Source of the DNA: a bacterium
Lineage (GTDB): Bacteria; Vulcanimicrobiota; Vulcanimicrobiia; Vulcanimicrobiales; Vulcanimicrobiaceae
Direction: 5' to 3'
Assembly: GCA_021807645.1 (NCBI GenBank)
Contig: JAKBCP010000063.1
Coordinates: 1-5,863 of the forward strand
Length of the DNA: 5,863 nucleotides
In this document: positions 1 to 5,739 of the stretch, in pieces
Layout: each line of letters begins with the position of its first letter
Numbering within the stretch: position 1 is the first letter of the stretch
Position numbers and translations under genes: made by a program
The notes under the pieces: generated by a model
Told to the model about the DNA's origin: nothing
The model's input: only the letters and a program-made list of their open reading frames with translations
Database searches by the model: none

Positions 1-3
1 GAA

Positions 4-11
4 GGGGGAGG
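4..11 (+). promoter_or_regulatory. Strong Shine-Dalgarno before the DUF948-like gene
   Basis: The run GGGGGAGG contains a full GGAGG core at 7-11, five bases before the ATG at 17. It fixes the start of the first gene. It is the strongest ribosome binding site in the window, so the two small membrane proteins at the head of the unit may be made in larger amounts than the regulators downstream. Confidence 0.8.
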
Positions 12-16
12 CTATT

Positions 17-433
17 ATGACCAATGATGCCTCTACACTTCACGCGGTCCTCGATTACGGTGTCGGCGGCGGCGCATTTCTCGCCGGTCTCGCACTGATC
101 ATCGCCGCAATCGCCCTCGCTCGAACGTTCGGTCGCCTAAATAAAACGCTCGACATCGTCGACAGCCAGGTCGGCGATATCGGCCCCGCGGCCGCATCGA
201 CGCTGCAACACGTCAGCGGTGCTGCAAGCGGCGCGGAACAAGCCGTCGCTCACCTGGCGACCGCAGCGAAATCGCTGGAGGGTGCGGCCTCGGCGCTCGC
301 ACAGACCGCCGAACTCTCCAAGAGTGCCGTCGTTCCCGGGGTCACGAGTTTCGGCGAGAGCATCAATATCGTCGCCGACCGTTTGAAACGTTTCGTCGGT
401 GGGAACGATCCTCGTGGAGGAAATCCAGCGTGA
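17..433 (+). CDS. DUF948 (YtxG-like) single-pass membrane protein
   Basis: A 138-residue protein with one hydrophobic segment at about residues 16-35 (VGGGAFLAGLALIIAAIALA). Arg and Lys residues follow at 36-43, which by the positive-inside rule puts the long C-terminal part in the cytoplasm. Residues about 45-115 are rich in Ala, Ser, Gln and Glu with heptad-like hydrophobic spacing, so an extended helical or coiled-coil rod is likely. This layout matches DUF948 proteins, represented by YtxG of Bacillus subtilis. Their biochemical role is not established; ytxGHJ of B. subtilis belongs to the SigB/SigH stress regulons. The ATG at 17 is chosen because a strong Shine-Dalgarno lies just before it. 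The stop overlaps the next start (GTGA), so the two are translationally coupled. The family call rests on architecture and on the YtxH-like neighbour more than on a signature motif. Confidence 0.75.
   Translation: MTNDASTLHAVLDYGVGGGAFLAGLALIIAAIALARTFGRLNKTLDIVDSQVGDIGPAAASTLQHVSGAASGAEQAVAHLATAAKSLEGAASALAQTAELSKSAVVPGVTSFGESINIVADRLKRFVGGNDPRGGNPA
381..406 (+). promoter_or_regulatory. Candidate SigB-type promoter upstream of the YtxH-like gene
   Basis: GTTTGA at 381-386 and GGGAAC at 401-406 are separated by 14 bases. SigB-type factors in Bacillus and related SigF/SigB factors in Actinobacteria recognise GTTTAA (or GTTT), a spacer of about 12-16, then GGGTAT or GGGWAW. The first box differs at one position; the second keeps GGG and the A at position 5. 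A transcript would begin near 413, just before the Shine-Dalgarno at 416-420 of the GTG-started gene at 430. The element lies inside the 3' end of the DUF948-like coding sequence, so some of the match could be coincidental. This is inference from pattern only. Confidence 0.35.
415..420 (+). promoter_or_regulatory. Shine-Dalgarno that decides the GTG start of the YtxH-like gene
   Basis: TGGAGG at 415-420 lies nine bases before the GTG at 430. It supports the GTG start overlapping the preceding stop as GTGA, and it means the YtxH-like gene can be initiated independently as well as by coupling. Confidence 0.7.
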
Positions 434-744
434 GCAATCGCCCCAACGGCGGCGGGTTCGTCATCGGCCTCTTGATCGGTGCCGCAATCGGTGCGGCCGC
501 TGCAATCTTGCTCTCCGACGAAACGACGCGCGACGCGGTGATCGGAAGGGCGCGCGAAGCGAGCAATCAGGCAGTCGACGCAACCGGCGACCTTCGCGAT
601 CGCGTCGGCGAGGCAACGGCGGCGTGGCAGAGCAATGCCGCCGATCTGTACGAGCGCGGACGGACGATCTTAGAACAGGCGCGCGCGACGGGGGCCGGCC
701 CTTCAGAGAACGGCCATGCCGAACCGCGGGCGGACGGGGCGTAG
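430..744 (+). CDS. YtxH-like small membrane protein (COG4980 type)
   Basis: A 104-residue protein with a Gly-rich N-terminal membrane segment at about residues 9-28 (GFVIGLLIGAAIGAAAAILL), immediately followed by SDETTRD. A charged, Ala-rich amphipathic helix at about 30-90 and a polar, probably disordered tail complete it. Glycine-zipper membrane segments followed by a helical cytoplasmic rod are typical of the YtxH family (PF12732, COG4980). In Bacillus the ytxH gene is a general-stress gene in the ytxGHJ operon; the molecular function is unknown. The start is GTG, supported by TGGAGG at 415-420. It overlaps the upstream gene by four bases, and its TAG stop shares its last G with the GTG start of the anti-sigma antagonist. 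The position between a YtxG-like gene and a sigma-switch module suggests a membrane-associated stress role, which is inference. Confidence 0.8.
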   Translation: MSNRPNGGGFVIGLLIGAAIGAAAAILLSDETTRDAVIGRAREASNQAVDATGDLRDRVGEATAAWQSNAADLYERGRTILEQARATGAGPSENGHAEPRADGA

Positions 745-1097
745 TGGCGCGCGTGGATATCAATATGCAGGTACGCTCGGTGAACGGCTCCATTGCGGTG
801 GTCTCCCTCGACGGCGAGATCGACGTCTATACCTCCCCGAAGGTAAAAGATTTTATCGGGAAGCTCATCGATAAGGGAACCTATACGTTTGCAATCGACC
901 TGCAAAACGTTCGCTATATCGATTCGACCGGACTCGGGGTTCTCATCGGCGGGCTCAAACGCGTGCGCGAGCACGGTGGGGCGGTGACGCTCGTTTCGAC
1001 CAATCCGCAGACGCGAAAGATTTTCGATATCACCGGCCTTATCAAGGTTTTCGACATCTACGACAGCGTCGATGATGCGGTTAACGCATTGAAATGA
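744..1097 (+). CDS. rsbV: STAS-domain anti-sigma factor antagonist (RsbV/SpoIIAA family)
   Basis: From the GTG at 744 this is a 117-residue single STAS domain, the usual size of the family. The diagnostic phosphorylation loop is IDSTGLGVLIG, with the phosphoacceptor Ser at residue 61 (codon 924-926) preceded by Asp60. The N-terminal strand pattern SIAVVSLDGEIDVYTSP and the C-terminal helix ending DSVDDAVNAL are also typical. In the family, the unphosphorylated form binds the anti-sigma kinase and releases the sigma factor, while Ser phosphorylation by the kinase switches it off. The GTG is preferred because GGACGGGG lies just upstream at 732-739 and the junction with the previous stop is tight; the ATG at 765 (110 residues) remains possible and keeps the whole domain. 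The stop overlaps the kinase start as ATGA, consistent with roughly equal production of the two partners. The symbol follows gene order; spoIIAA would describe it equally well. Confidence 0.93.
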   Translation: MARVDINMQVRSVNGSIAVVSLDGEIDVYTSPKVKDFIGKLIDKGTYTFAIDLQNVRYIDSTGLGVLIGGLKRVREHGGAVTLVSTNPQTRKIFDITGLIKVFDIYDSVDDAVNALK

Positions 1098-1531
1098 TGC
1101 AAGCGCGCGAGATCGGCACCGAGATTCCCGAGATTGAAATTCGCGTTCCGTCTCGCGCCGAGTGGGTCGCGCTCGCGCGGCTCTCGGTGGCGACCGTCGC
1201 CGCTCGCATGCATTTTAACGTCGATGAAATCGCCGACCTGAAACTTGCCGTTGCGGAGGCATGCACGAATGCCATCCAGCACGCTCGCGAGAGCGATGAG
1301 ATCGTCATCACCTGCCGCATTTACAACGACGGTTTACAGGTATGCGTGCGCGATTTCGGCATCGGCACCGAAGCCGAGCGGATTCGCTCGCGCGATCTCG
1401 GCGAACCGCGTGTCGGGGGGCTCGGCGTCTATCTCATCCGTGCTTTGATGGACGAAGTGGAGTATCGCGTCGAAGCGGAGAGCGGCACGGTTCTGACGAT
1501 GTTTAAGAAACTTGGCGATAGCGCGCGATAG
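1094..1531 (+). CDS. rsbW: Anti-sigma factor serine kinase (RsbW/SpoIIAB family, GHKL ATPase)
   Basis: A 145-residue protein made almost wholly of one HATPase_c_2 domain. The N box is EACTNAIQHA, with the catalytic-type Glu55 and Mg-binding-type Asn59. The G1 box is VRDFGIG with Asp87, Gly89 and Gly91. The G2 box is GGLGVYLI at 108-115, and the closing strand is GTVLTMFKK at 131-139. All elements needed for ATP binding and kinase activity are present, so it is probably active. In this family the protein binds and silences the cognate sigma factor and phosphorylates the antagonist encoded just upstream. The start is the ATG at 1094 inside an ATGA overlap; a second in-frame ATG follows directly at 1097, and the choice changes one residue only. 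A 62-base gap with a hairpin separates it from the sigma gene, unlike the overlapping junctions before it. Confidence 0.93.
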   Translation: MMQAREIGTEIPEIEIRVPSRAEWVALARLSVATVAARMHFNVDEIADLKLAVAEACTNAIQHARESDEIVITCRIYNDGLQVCVRDFGIGTEAERIRSRDLGEPRVGGLGVYLIRALMDEVEYRVEAESGTVLTMFKKLGDSAR

Positions 1532-1540
1532 GGGAATGCT

Positions 1541-1572
1541 CGGAAGATCCGGAGGAAGCTCCGGGTCGTTCG
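1541..1572 (+). promoter_or_regulatory. Hairpin in the rsbW-sigB gap
   Basis: GATCCGGAG at 1546-1554 pairs with CTCCGGGTC at 1559-1567 over nine positions, one of them a G-U wobble, around the tetraloop GAAG at 1555-1558. After one A-G mismatch the pairing continues for four more positions (1541-1544 with 1569-1572, one of them G-U). No T run follows, so it is not a standard intrinsic terminator. It begins about ten bases after the rsbW stop and ends about 22 bases before the sigma gene start. It could act as a processing or stabilising structure, as an attenuator of read-through, or as a brake on sigma translation; none of these is shown. Confidence 0.55.
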
Positions 1573-1593
1573 TAGCGTTTCGGTAGCGTCGTC

Positions 1594-2376
1594 GTGTCGA
1601 TGGGTGAGGGAGAATCGGCGGAGGAGCTCCTCGCGCGTTTTCTCGCTCTCAAGCAAGCCGGCGACGACGAAGCAACCGCGGCGGAACGATCGACGCTCCG
1701 ATCGCAACTCGTCGAGCGACATCTCGGGCTGGTACGCTTTCTCGCCAAACGCTTCGTCGATCGCGGCGAGCCCTACGACGATCTTCTGCAGATCGCGACG
1801 CTCGGGCTGATCAATGCGATCGATCGCTATCAACCGGCGTTCGGGACACAGTTCGCGACGTTTGCTACCCCGACGATCCTCGGCGAATTAAAGCGCTACT
1901 TTCGCGATAAGCGCTGGTCGTTGCACGTGCCGCGTCGGCTGAAGGAACTGGCGCTCGCGATCGGTGCTGCGACCGATCGACTCACAGCCGACCTCGGGCG
2001 GACGCCCACCGCGGCGGAGATCGCGCAGCACCTCGGGGTCGAGATCGAGGCGGTGCTCGAGGCGATGGAGGCCGGCGGCGCGCTCTCCCCGCTCTCGCTC
2101 GACGCCGGTTTCGAGAGCGAGGAGGGCACTCGGCGCCTCGAACCGAGTATCGGTGCCCCCGACGGGGATCTCGAGCTGGTTCCGGAGCGTGCGGAGATCG
2201 CCGATGCCCTCGACCGGTTGCCGGGGCGCGAGCGGGTCGTGGTGCGTCTCCGCTTCTTCGAGGGGCAGACCCAGCGCGAGGTCGGGGAGCGGCTCGGAAC
2301 CTCCCAGATGCAGATCTCCCGCATCGAGCAACGGGCGCTGGCCCGCCTGCGCAGCCTCCTGGCACCACCGTCGTAG
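1594..2376 (+). CDS. sigB: SigB/SigF-type group 3 RNA polymerase sigma factor
   Basis: A 260-residue sigma-70 factor with regions 2, 3 and 4 and no region 1.1, close to the 262 residues of B. subtilis SigB. Region 2 holds DLLQIATLGLINAIDRY (63-79), the core RNA polymerase-binding helix, and FATFATPTILGELKRYFRD (87-105), for -10 recognition and melting, followed by WSLHVPRR (108-115). Region 3 covers about 118-165 with TPTAAEIAQHLGV. Region 4 covers about 204-256 with LPGRERVVVRLRFFEGQTQREVGERLG and the recognition helix TSQMQISRIEQRALARL. It is expected to be held inactive by the upstream kinase and to direct general-stress genes. Start: GTG at 1594 or ATG at 1600; an in-frame TAG at 1573 limits extension. 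Neither has a recognisable Shine-Dalgarno, which is unusual here and may keep sigma levels below those of its inhibitor. It could be named sigF; only the type is certain. Confidence 0.93.
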   Translation: MSMGEGESAEELLARFLALKQAGDDEATAAERSTLRSQLVERHLGLVRFLAKRFVDRGEPYDDLLQIATLGLINAIDRYQPAFGTQFATFATPTILGELKRYFRDKRWSLHVPRRLKELALAIGAATDRLTADLGRTPTAAEIAQHLGVEIEAVLEAMEAGGALSPLSLDAGFESEEGTRRLEPSIGAPDGDLELVPERAEIADALDRLPGRERVVVRLRFFEGQTQREVGERLGTSQMQISRIEQRALARLRSLLAPPS

Positions 2377-2393
2377 CGCAAGCCGCGGCACTC

Positions 2394-2402
2394 TGCTACC
2401 AT
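2394..2402 (+). promoter_or_regulatory. Possible extended -10 element before alaS
   Basis: TGC followed by TACCAT in the 37-base sigB-alaS gap resembles an extended -10 (TGN plus TATAAT, four of six matches). No acceptable -35 box is found 16-18 bases upstream. A transcript would start near 2409, only a few bases before the alaS ATG and within its ribosome binding site. This is a weak call, listed because alaS would be expected to need a housekeeping promoter. Confidence 0.2.
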
Positions 2403-2413
2403 ACGGGGTGCCT

Positions 2414-5038
2414 ATGCCGATGACGAGCCAAGAACTCCGCCAAGCGTGGATCGATTTCTTTGTTGCCCGAGGGCACAAACACGTTCCATCGGCGAGTTTG
2501 ATCCCCGACGAGATGTCCACGACGCTCTTTACCATCGCCGGAATGGAGCAGTTCGTACCCGCGTTTCTCGGCGAACAGCCCGCACCCGCTCCGCGCGTGG
2601 TGACGGTGCAACGTTGCTTGCGCGTCGCCGGCGCGAAGAGCGATATCGAGAACGTCGGGCGGACCGGGCGACACGGCACCTTTCTCGAGATGCTCGGTAA
2701 CTTTAGTTTCGGCGATTACTACAAACCGCAAGCGATCGCTTGGGCGTGGGAGTTCGTTACGCGCGTGATGCGTCTCGACCCCGAGCGCTTGTATGTCACC
2801 GTGCACACCGGCGACGACGAAGCCGCGCGCATCTGGGAGAGCGAGATCGGGCTCGACGCGCGGCGCATCACGCGCTTCGACGAGGATAATTTCTGGACGA
2901 TGGGCCCGACCGGTCCGTGCGGCCCTTCGACCGAGATCTTCTACGACATCGGCGAGGCATACGCAAGCGGTCCCGACGACACCGGTCCGAATCTCGGCAA
3001 TCGCTACGTGGAGATCTGGAACGTCGTGTTCCAGCAATTCAACCGCGCCGCCGATGGAACGCTCTCGGAGTTGCCGCGAAAATCGATCGACACGGGGGCC
3101 GGGCTCGAGCGAATGCTCGCCGTCGTCAACGGCAAGGCCTCGATGTACGAGACCGATCTCTTTCTCGATCTCGTCGTAGCGCAGCCGCAGCCGAAAGGGA
3201 GCTCGCTTCCGCCGGCGGAGCAGAGCGTGCGCCGCAATATCATCGCCGATCACGCGCGCGCGGTTACGTTTCTCATTAACGACGGCATCTATCCGTCGAA
3301 TAGCGATCGCGGATACGTATTGCGTTTCTTGATTCGTCGCGCCATTCGCCAGGGGCGTCTGCTCGGATATCCCGACGGTTTTCTTGCCGGGCTTGTGCCG
3401 GCGGTCGTCGATTCGCTTGCCGCCGGCTACCCCGAACTTCGGCAAAACACGGCGCGCATCGTCGGAACGCTCGAACGCGAGGAGCAGACGTTCAATCGCA
3501 CGCTCGAACGCGGCTTGGCCGTTCTCGATCGTATGATCGAGGAAGCGAACGAAAATTGCACGCGCCTGATCTCAGGTGAAGATGCATTCACGCTGCACGA
3601 CACGCACGGTTTCCCGATCGAACTCAGCCGCGAGATCGCTGCCGAGCGCGGCGTTGCGATCGATACGGCGGCATTCGAAAGCGAGATGGAAGCGCAGCGC
3701 AATCGGGCGCGCAGCGATGCTGCGGCGAAGCGCGCGGTGGTAACGCTTGCGGAATTGCCGGCGATCCGGACGGAGTTTACCGGTTACGATGGGCTGGAAG
3801 GTTCGGGCACGATCGTTGCCATGCTCGATGCCGACCAGAAGGCAGCGCAGGAACTCGTCGGCGGAGAGCGCGGGCGGATCGTTCTCGATTCGACCTCGTT
3901 CTACGCCGAGCGCGGAGGACAGATCGGCGACCGCGGCGTGTTGCGCGGCGAAGACGCGCTCTTCGAGGTCGAGGATACGCAGTATCTCGGCGATGCGGTG
4001 GTACATATCGGCATCGTTCGCAGCGGAACGCTGCGCGTCGGCGAACGCCTCACGACGGCGGTGCACGATTGGTGGCGCCGCGAGATTCGTCGGCATCATA
4101 CCTCGGCGCATCTCTTGCAGCGTGCGTTACGCGAAGTGCTCGGTGACGACGTCGCCCAGGCGGGATCGTGGGTCGGCATCGATCGCATGCGTTTTGATTT
4201 CCGCTGGGCGGCGGGCGCGCTCTCGCCCGAGCAGCGGCACGACGTGGCGCACCGCGTCAACCGGATGATTCGCGACGATTCGCCGCTGCAGACGCGCGAA
4301 CTTCCGCTCGACGAAGCAAAGCAGACCGGCGCGGTGTGGATGTTCGGTGAAAAGTACGGCGAGCGCGTGCGCGTAGTACAGGCGGGGCCCTCGATTGAAT
4401 TTTGCGGCGGCACGCACGCGCACTCTACCGGCGAACTCGGACTCTTCGTCATTCTCAACGAGTCGTCGATCGGCAGCGGCGTGCGTCGCATCGAAAGCTG
4501 CGTCTCGGAATCCGCCGAGCAGTTCGTCACCAAGCAGCAAGATATGGTCGCCGCCGTCTCCGGAGCGCTTGCGACCAGCCCCGACGAACTCGGCGAGCGC
4601 GTCACGCGCCTGCAACGCGAAGTGCGCGATCTGCAGGGCGCGATCGGTCAGCTCTCCGCGCGGCTTGCAGCCGCCGACGCGGCGCGCTATTTCGAGGCTG
4701 CCGAGGGTGAGGGCGCGCGACGCTTCGTCGGCGCGATCGTACCCGAAGCGAACGCCGAAGCGCTGCGCCACTTACAGGCGGCGATCCGTTCGCGGATGCC
4801 GCAAGGCACGATCGCGCTGATCGGAACCGATGGCGAGAGCGCGAGCCTGCTGGTGAGCGCCGCCGAGGATGCCGTCGCCGCGGGCATTCATAGCGGAAAT
4901 CTCGTGAAGCTCGCCGCTCCCGCGCTCGGCGGGAAGGGCGGCGGACAGGCGGCGCACGCACAGGGCGGCGGGAAGAATGTTGCGGGCGCTGCGGCGGCAC
5001 TCGCGGCGATACGCACCGCCGTGCTTGGAGCCCCATGA
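2414..5038 (+). CDS. alaS: Alanyl-tRNA synthetase
   Basis: An 874-residue class II synthetase (E. coli AlaS has 876) that charges tRNA-Ala and clears mischarged Ser and Gly. Motif 1 is around TTLFTIAGMEQF (36-47). Motif 2 holds RVVTVQRCLR (61-70) and ENVGRTGRHGTFLEMLGNF (79-97). FWTMGPTGPCGPSTE is at 160-174, RYVEIWNVVFQQF at 197-209, and motif 3 is DTGAGLERML (226-235). The tRNA acceptor-stem region contains IADHARAVTFLINDGIYPSN near 277-296. The editing domain keeps the full zinc set: His562 and His566 (HTSAH), Cys664 and His668 (CGGTH). A coiled coil near 722-760 leads to the C-Ala/DHHA1 domain with GGKGGGQAAHAQGGGK near 840-855; many homologues have Arg where the Gln follows GGG. The ATG at 2414 is chosen from GGGGTG at 2405-2410; ATG at 2420 is the alternative. 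The frame is open back to 1964, but that part overlaps sigB and lacks synthetase sequence. The stop overlaps the next start as ATGA. Confidence 0.98.
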   Translation: MPMTSQELRQAWIDFFVARGHKHVPSASLIPDEMSTTLFTIAGMEQFVPAFLGEQPAPAPRVVTVQRCLRVAGAKSDIENVGRTGRHGTFLEMLGNFSFGDYYKPQAIAWAWEFVTRVMRLDPERLYVTVHTGDDEAARIWESEIGLDARRITRFDEDNFWTMGPTGPCGPSTEIFYDIGEAYASGPDDTGPNLGNRYVEIWNVVFQQFNRAADGTLSELPRKSIDTGAGLERMLAVVNGKASMYETDLFLDLVVAQPQPKGSSLPPAEQSVRRNIIADHARAVTFLINDGIYPSNSDRGYVLRFLIRRAIRQGRLLGYPDGFLAGLVPAVVDSLAAGYPELRQNTARIVGTLEREEQTFNRTLERGLAVLDRMIEEANENCTRLISGEDAFTLHDTHGFPIELSREIAAERGVAIDTAAFESEMEAQRNRARSDAAAKRAVVTLAELPAIRTEFTGYDGLEGSGTIVAMLDADQKAAQELVGGERGRIVLDSTSFYAERGGQIGDRGVLRGEDALFEVEDTQYLGDAVVHIGIVRSGTLRVGERLTTAVHDWWRREIRRHHTSAHLLQRALREVLGDDVAQAGSWVGIDRMRFDFRWAAGALSPEQRHDVAHRVNRMIRDDSPLQTRELPLDEAKQTGAVWMFGEKYGERVRVVQAGPSIEFCGGTHAHSTGELGLFVILNESSIGSGVRRIESCVSESAEQFVTKQQDMVAAVSGALATSPDELGERVTRLQREVRDLQGAIGQLSARLAAADAARYFEAAEGEGARRFVGAIVPEANAEALRHLQAAIRSRMPQGTIALIGTDGESASLLVSAAEDAVAAGIHSGNLVKLAAPALGGKGGGQAAHAQGGGKNVAGAAAALAAIRTAVLGAP
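2729..2742. repeat. 14-bp perfect palindrome around GCGATCGC
   Basis: CAAGCGATCGCTTG is a perfect 14-base palindrome inside alaS, centred on the octamer GCGATCGC. The same octamer occurs at 596-603, 3303-3310 and 5509-5516, with less flanking symmetry. The octamer is identical to the HIP1 element abundant in many cyanobacterial genomes. Here it is a dispersed motif and not a gene-specific operator. Confidence 0.5.
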
Positions 5039-5739
5039 TCGGTCGCCGCGCGAGCCTCGCCCTTGCCTGCGCCGGCCTCTTCTTGCTGGCCCTCGCCGGC
5101 GCGCCGCAGCGCCAAGATTCACAAGTGGTTCTCGACGAGTACGTGCGCGCGATGGCGTCGCTCGCGATGCCGAACGCCTCGATCTGCAATTATTCGATCT
5201 CGCAGGCCGGGCCGATACAGATCGAACAGCAGCACCTACTCTACCGCCAGGGCGATCTGGTTCGCGACACGCTGCTCTCCTCGCAAGGAATACCGGTGCG
5301 CGAAAAATCGATCCTCATCGCGCATCGTGCGGACCGCTACGCGATCGATCGGCTCGCGCCGACGTTGCACGATTACGAAGTGCTCTTTCTCTCGGCGCAT
5401 AAAGTCGGAAAGATTTTCGAGTATCGATATCAGGCGACTGCGCTTGCCCCCGTATCGCGCTTCTCCATTACCGGATTTACGATTGCGAGCGGACGTTTTC
5501 TCCCAAGTGCGATCGCCTTTACGTCATCGGGCGACGGCGCGGACGGGCATGGTGCCGTACTCTACCATGCAGCCGGGCGCTATTGGGTTCCGTACGAGGT
5601 CTATGTGACCGGAAGCATCCACGGAAAGCCGGCGAACGAACGCATCACGTGGAGCAACTGTCGCTTCCCGCGCTCGCTCCCCGAGACGACCTTCCGCGTG
5701 CCGCGACCGCTTCCGAGTGCAACGCTCCCTCCCATTTAA
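5035..5739 (+). CDS. Secreted hypothetical protein, LolA-like fold suspected
   Basis: A 234-residue protein with a clear signal peptide: positively charged start (MIGRRAS), hydrophobic core at about 8-21 and a probable signal peptidase I site after ALAGA at residue 23. Cys12 lies inside the core and does not form a lipobox, so it is probably not a lipoprotein. The mature part opens with a helix (VVLDEYVRAMASL) and then shows many alternating beta strands. It closes with ERITWSNCRFPRSLPETTF, a pattern like the end of LolA-like and outer-membrane lipoprotein-sorting-like domains. The only mature cysteines, Cys51 and Cys209, sit in the first and last strands and could form a disulfide. The ATG at 5035 overlaps the alaS stop as ATGA, so it is co-translated with alaS. 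No catalytic motif is visible; the fold is inferred from pattern and the function is unknown. Confidence 0.75.
   Translation: MIGRRASLALACAGLFLLALAGAPQRQDSQVVLDEYVRAMASLAMPNASICNYSISQAGPIQIEQQHLLYRQGDLVRDTLLSSQGIPVREKSILIAHRADRYAIDRLAPTLHDYEVLFLSAHKVGKIFEYRYQATALAPVSRFSITGFTIASGRFLPSAIAFTSSGDGADGHGAVLYHAAGRYWVPYEVYVTGSIHGKPANERITWSNCRFPRSLPETTFRVPRPLPSATLPPI

Noticed and set aside
399..743. Upstream extension of the rsbV reading frame through the YtxH-like gene.
   Set aside because: The extra 115 residues are Arg-rich shadow sequence of the YtxH-like gene. The STAS domain begins just after the GTG at 744.
1501..1537. GTTTAA at 1501-1506 with GGGAAT at 1532-1537 as a SigB-type promoter for the sigma gene.
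   Set aside because: The spacer is 25 bases, far beyond the 12-16 accepted for this class.
1577..1607. GTTT at 1577 with GGGTGA at 1602 as a SigB-type promoter.
   Set aside because: The spacer is too long, and the second box lies downstream of the sigma start codon.
2382..2389. GCCGCGGC palindrome in the sigB-alaS gap as a terminator.
   Set aside because: It is only eight bases with no loop and no following T run, so it cannot form a terminator hairpin.
1964..2413. Upstream extension of the alaS reading frame into sigB.
   Set aside because: The extension overlaps sigB in a different frame, is Arg/Ser-rich shadow sequence, and would make AlaS 150 residues longer than the family. The ATG at 2414 has a ribosome binding site and gives 874 residues.
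1888..2679. A 263-codon open frame on the - strand across sigB and the start of alaS.
   Set aside because: It is antisense to two well-supported genes and crosses their boundary, and its translation looks like shadow coding.
2396..3445. A 349-codon open frame on the - strand opposite alaS.
   Set aside because: It mirrors the codon structure of a GC-rich, highly conserved synthetase. Its translation shows no recognisable domain, and it has no promoter or ribosome binding context.
5068..5070. Cys12 of the secreted protein as a lipoprotein attachment site.
   Set aside because: The residues before it (ALA) do not fit a lipobox, and the hydrophobic core continues well past it to a better signal peptidase I site after residue 23.
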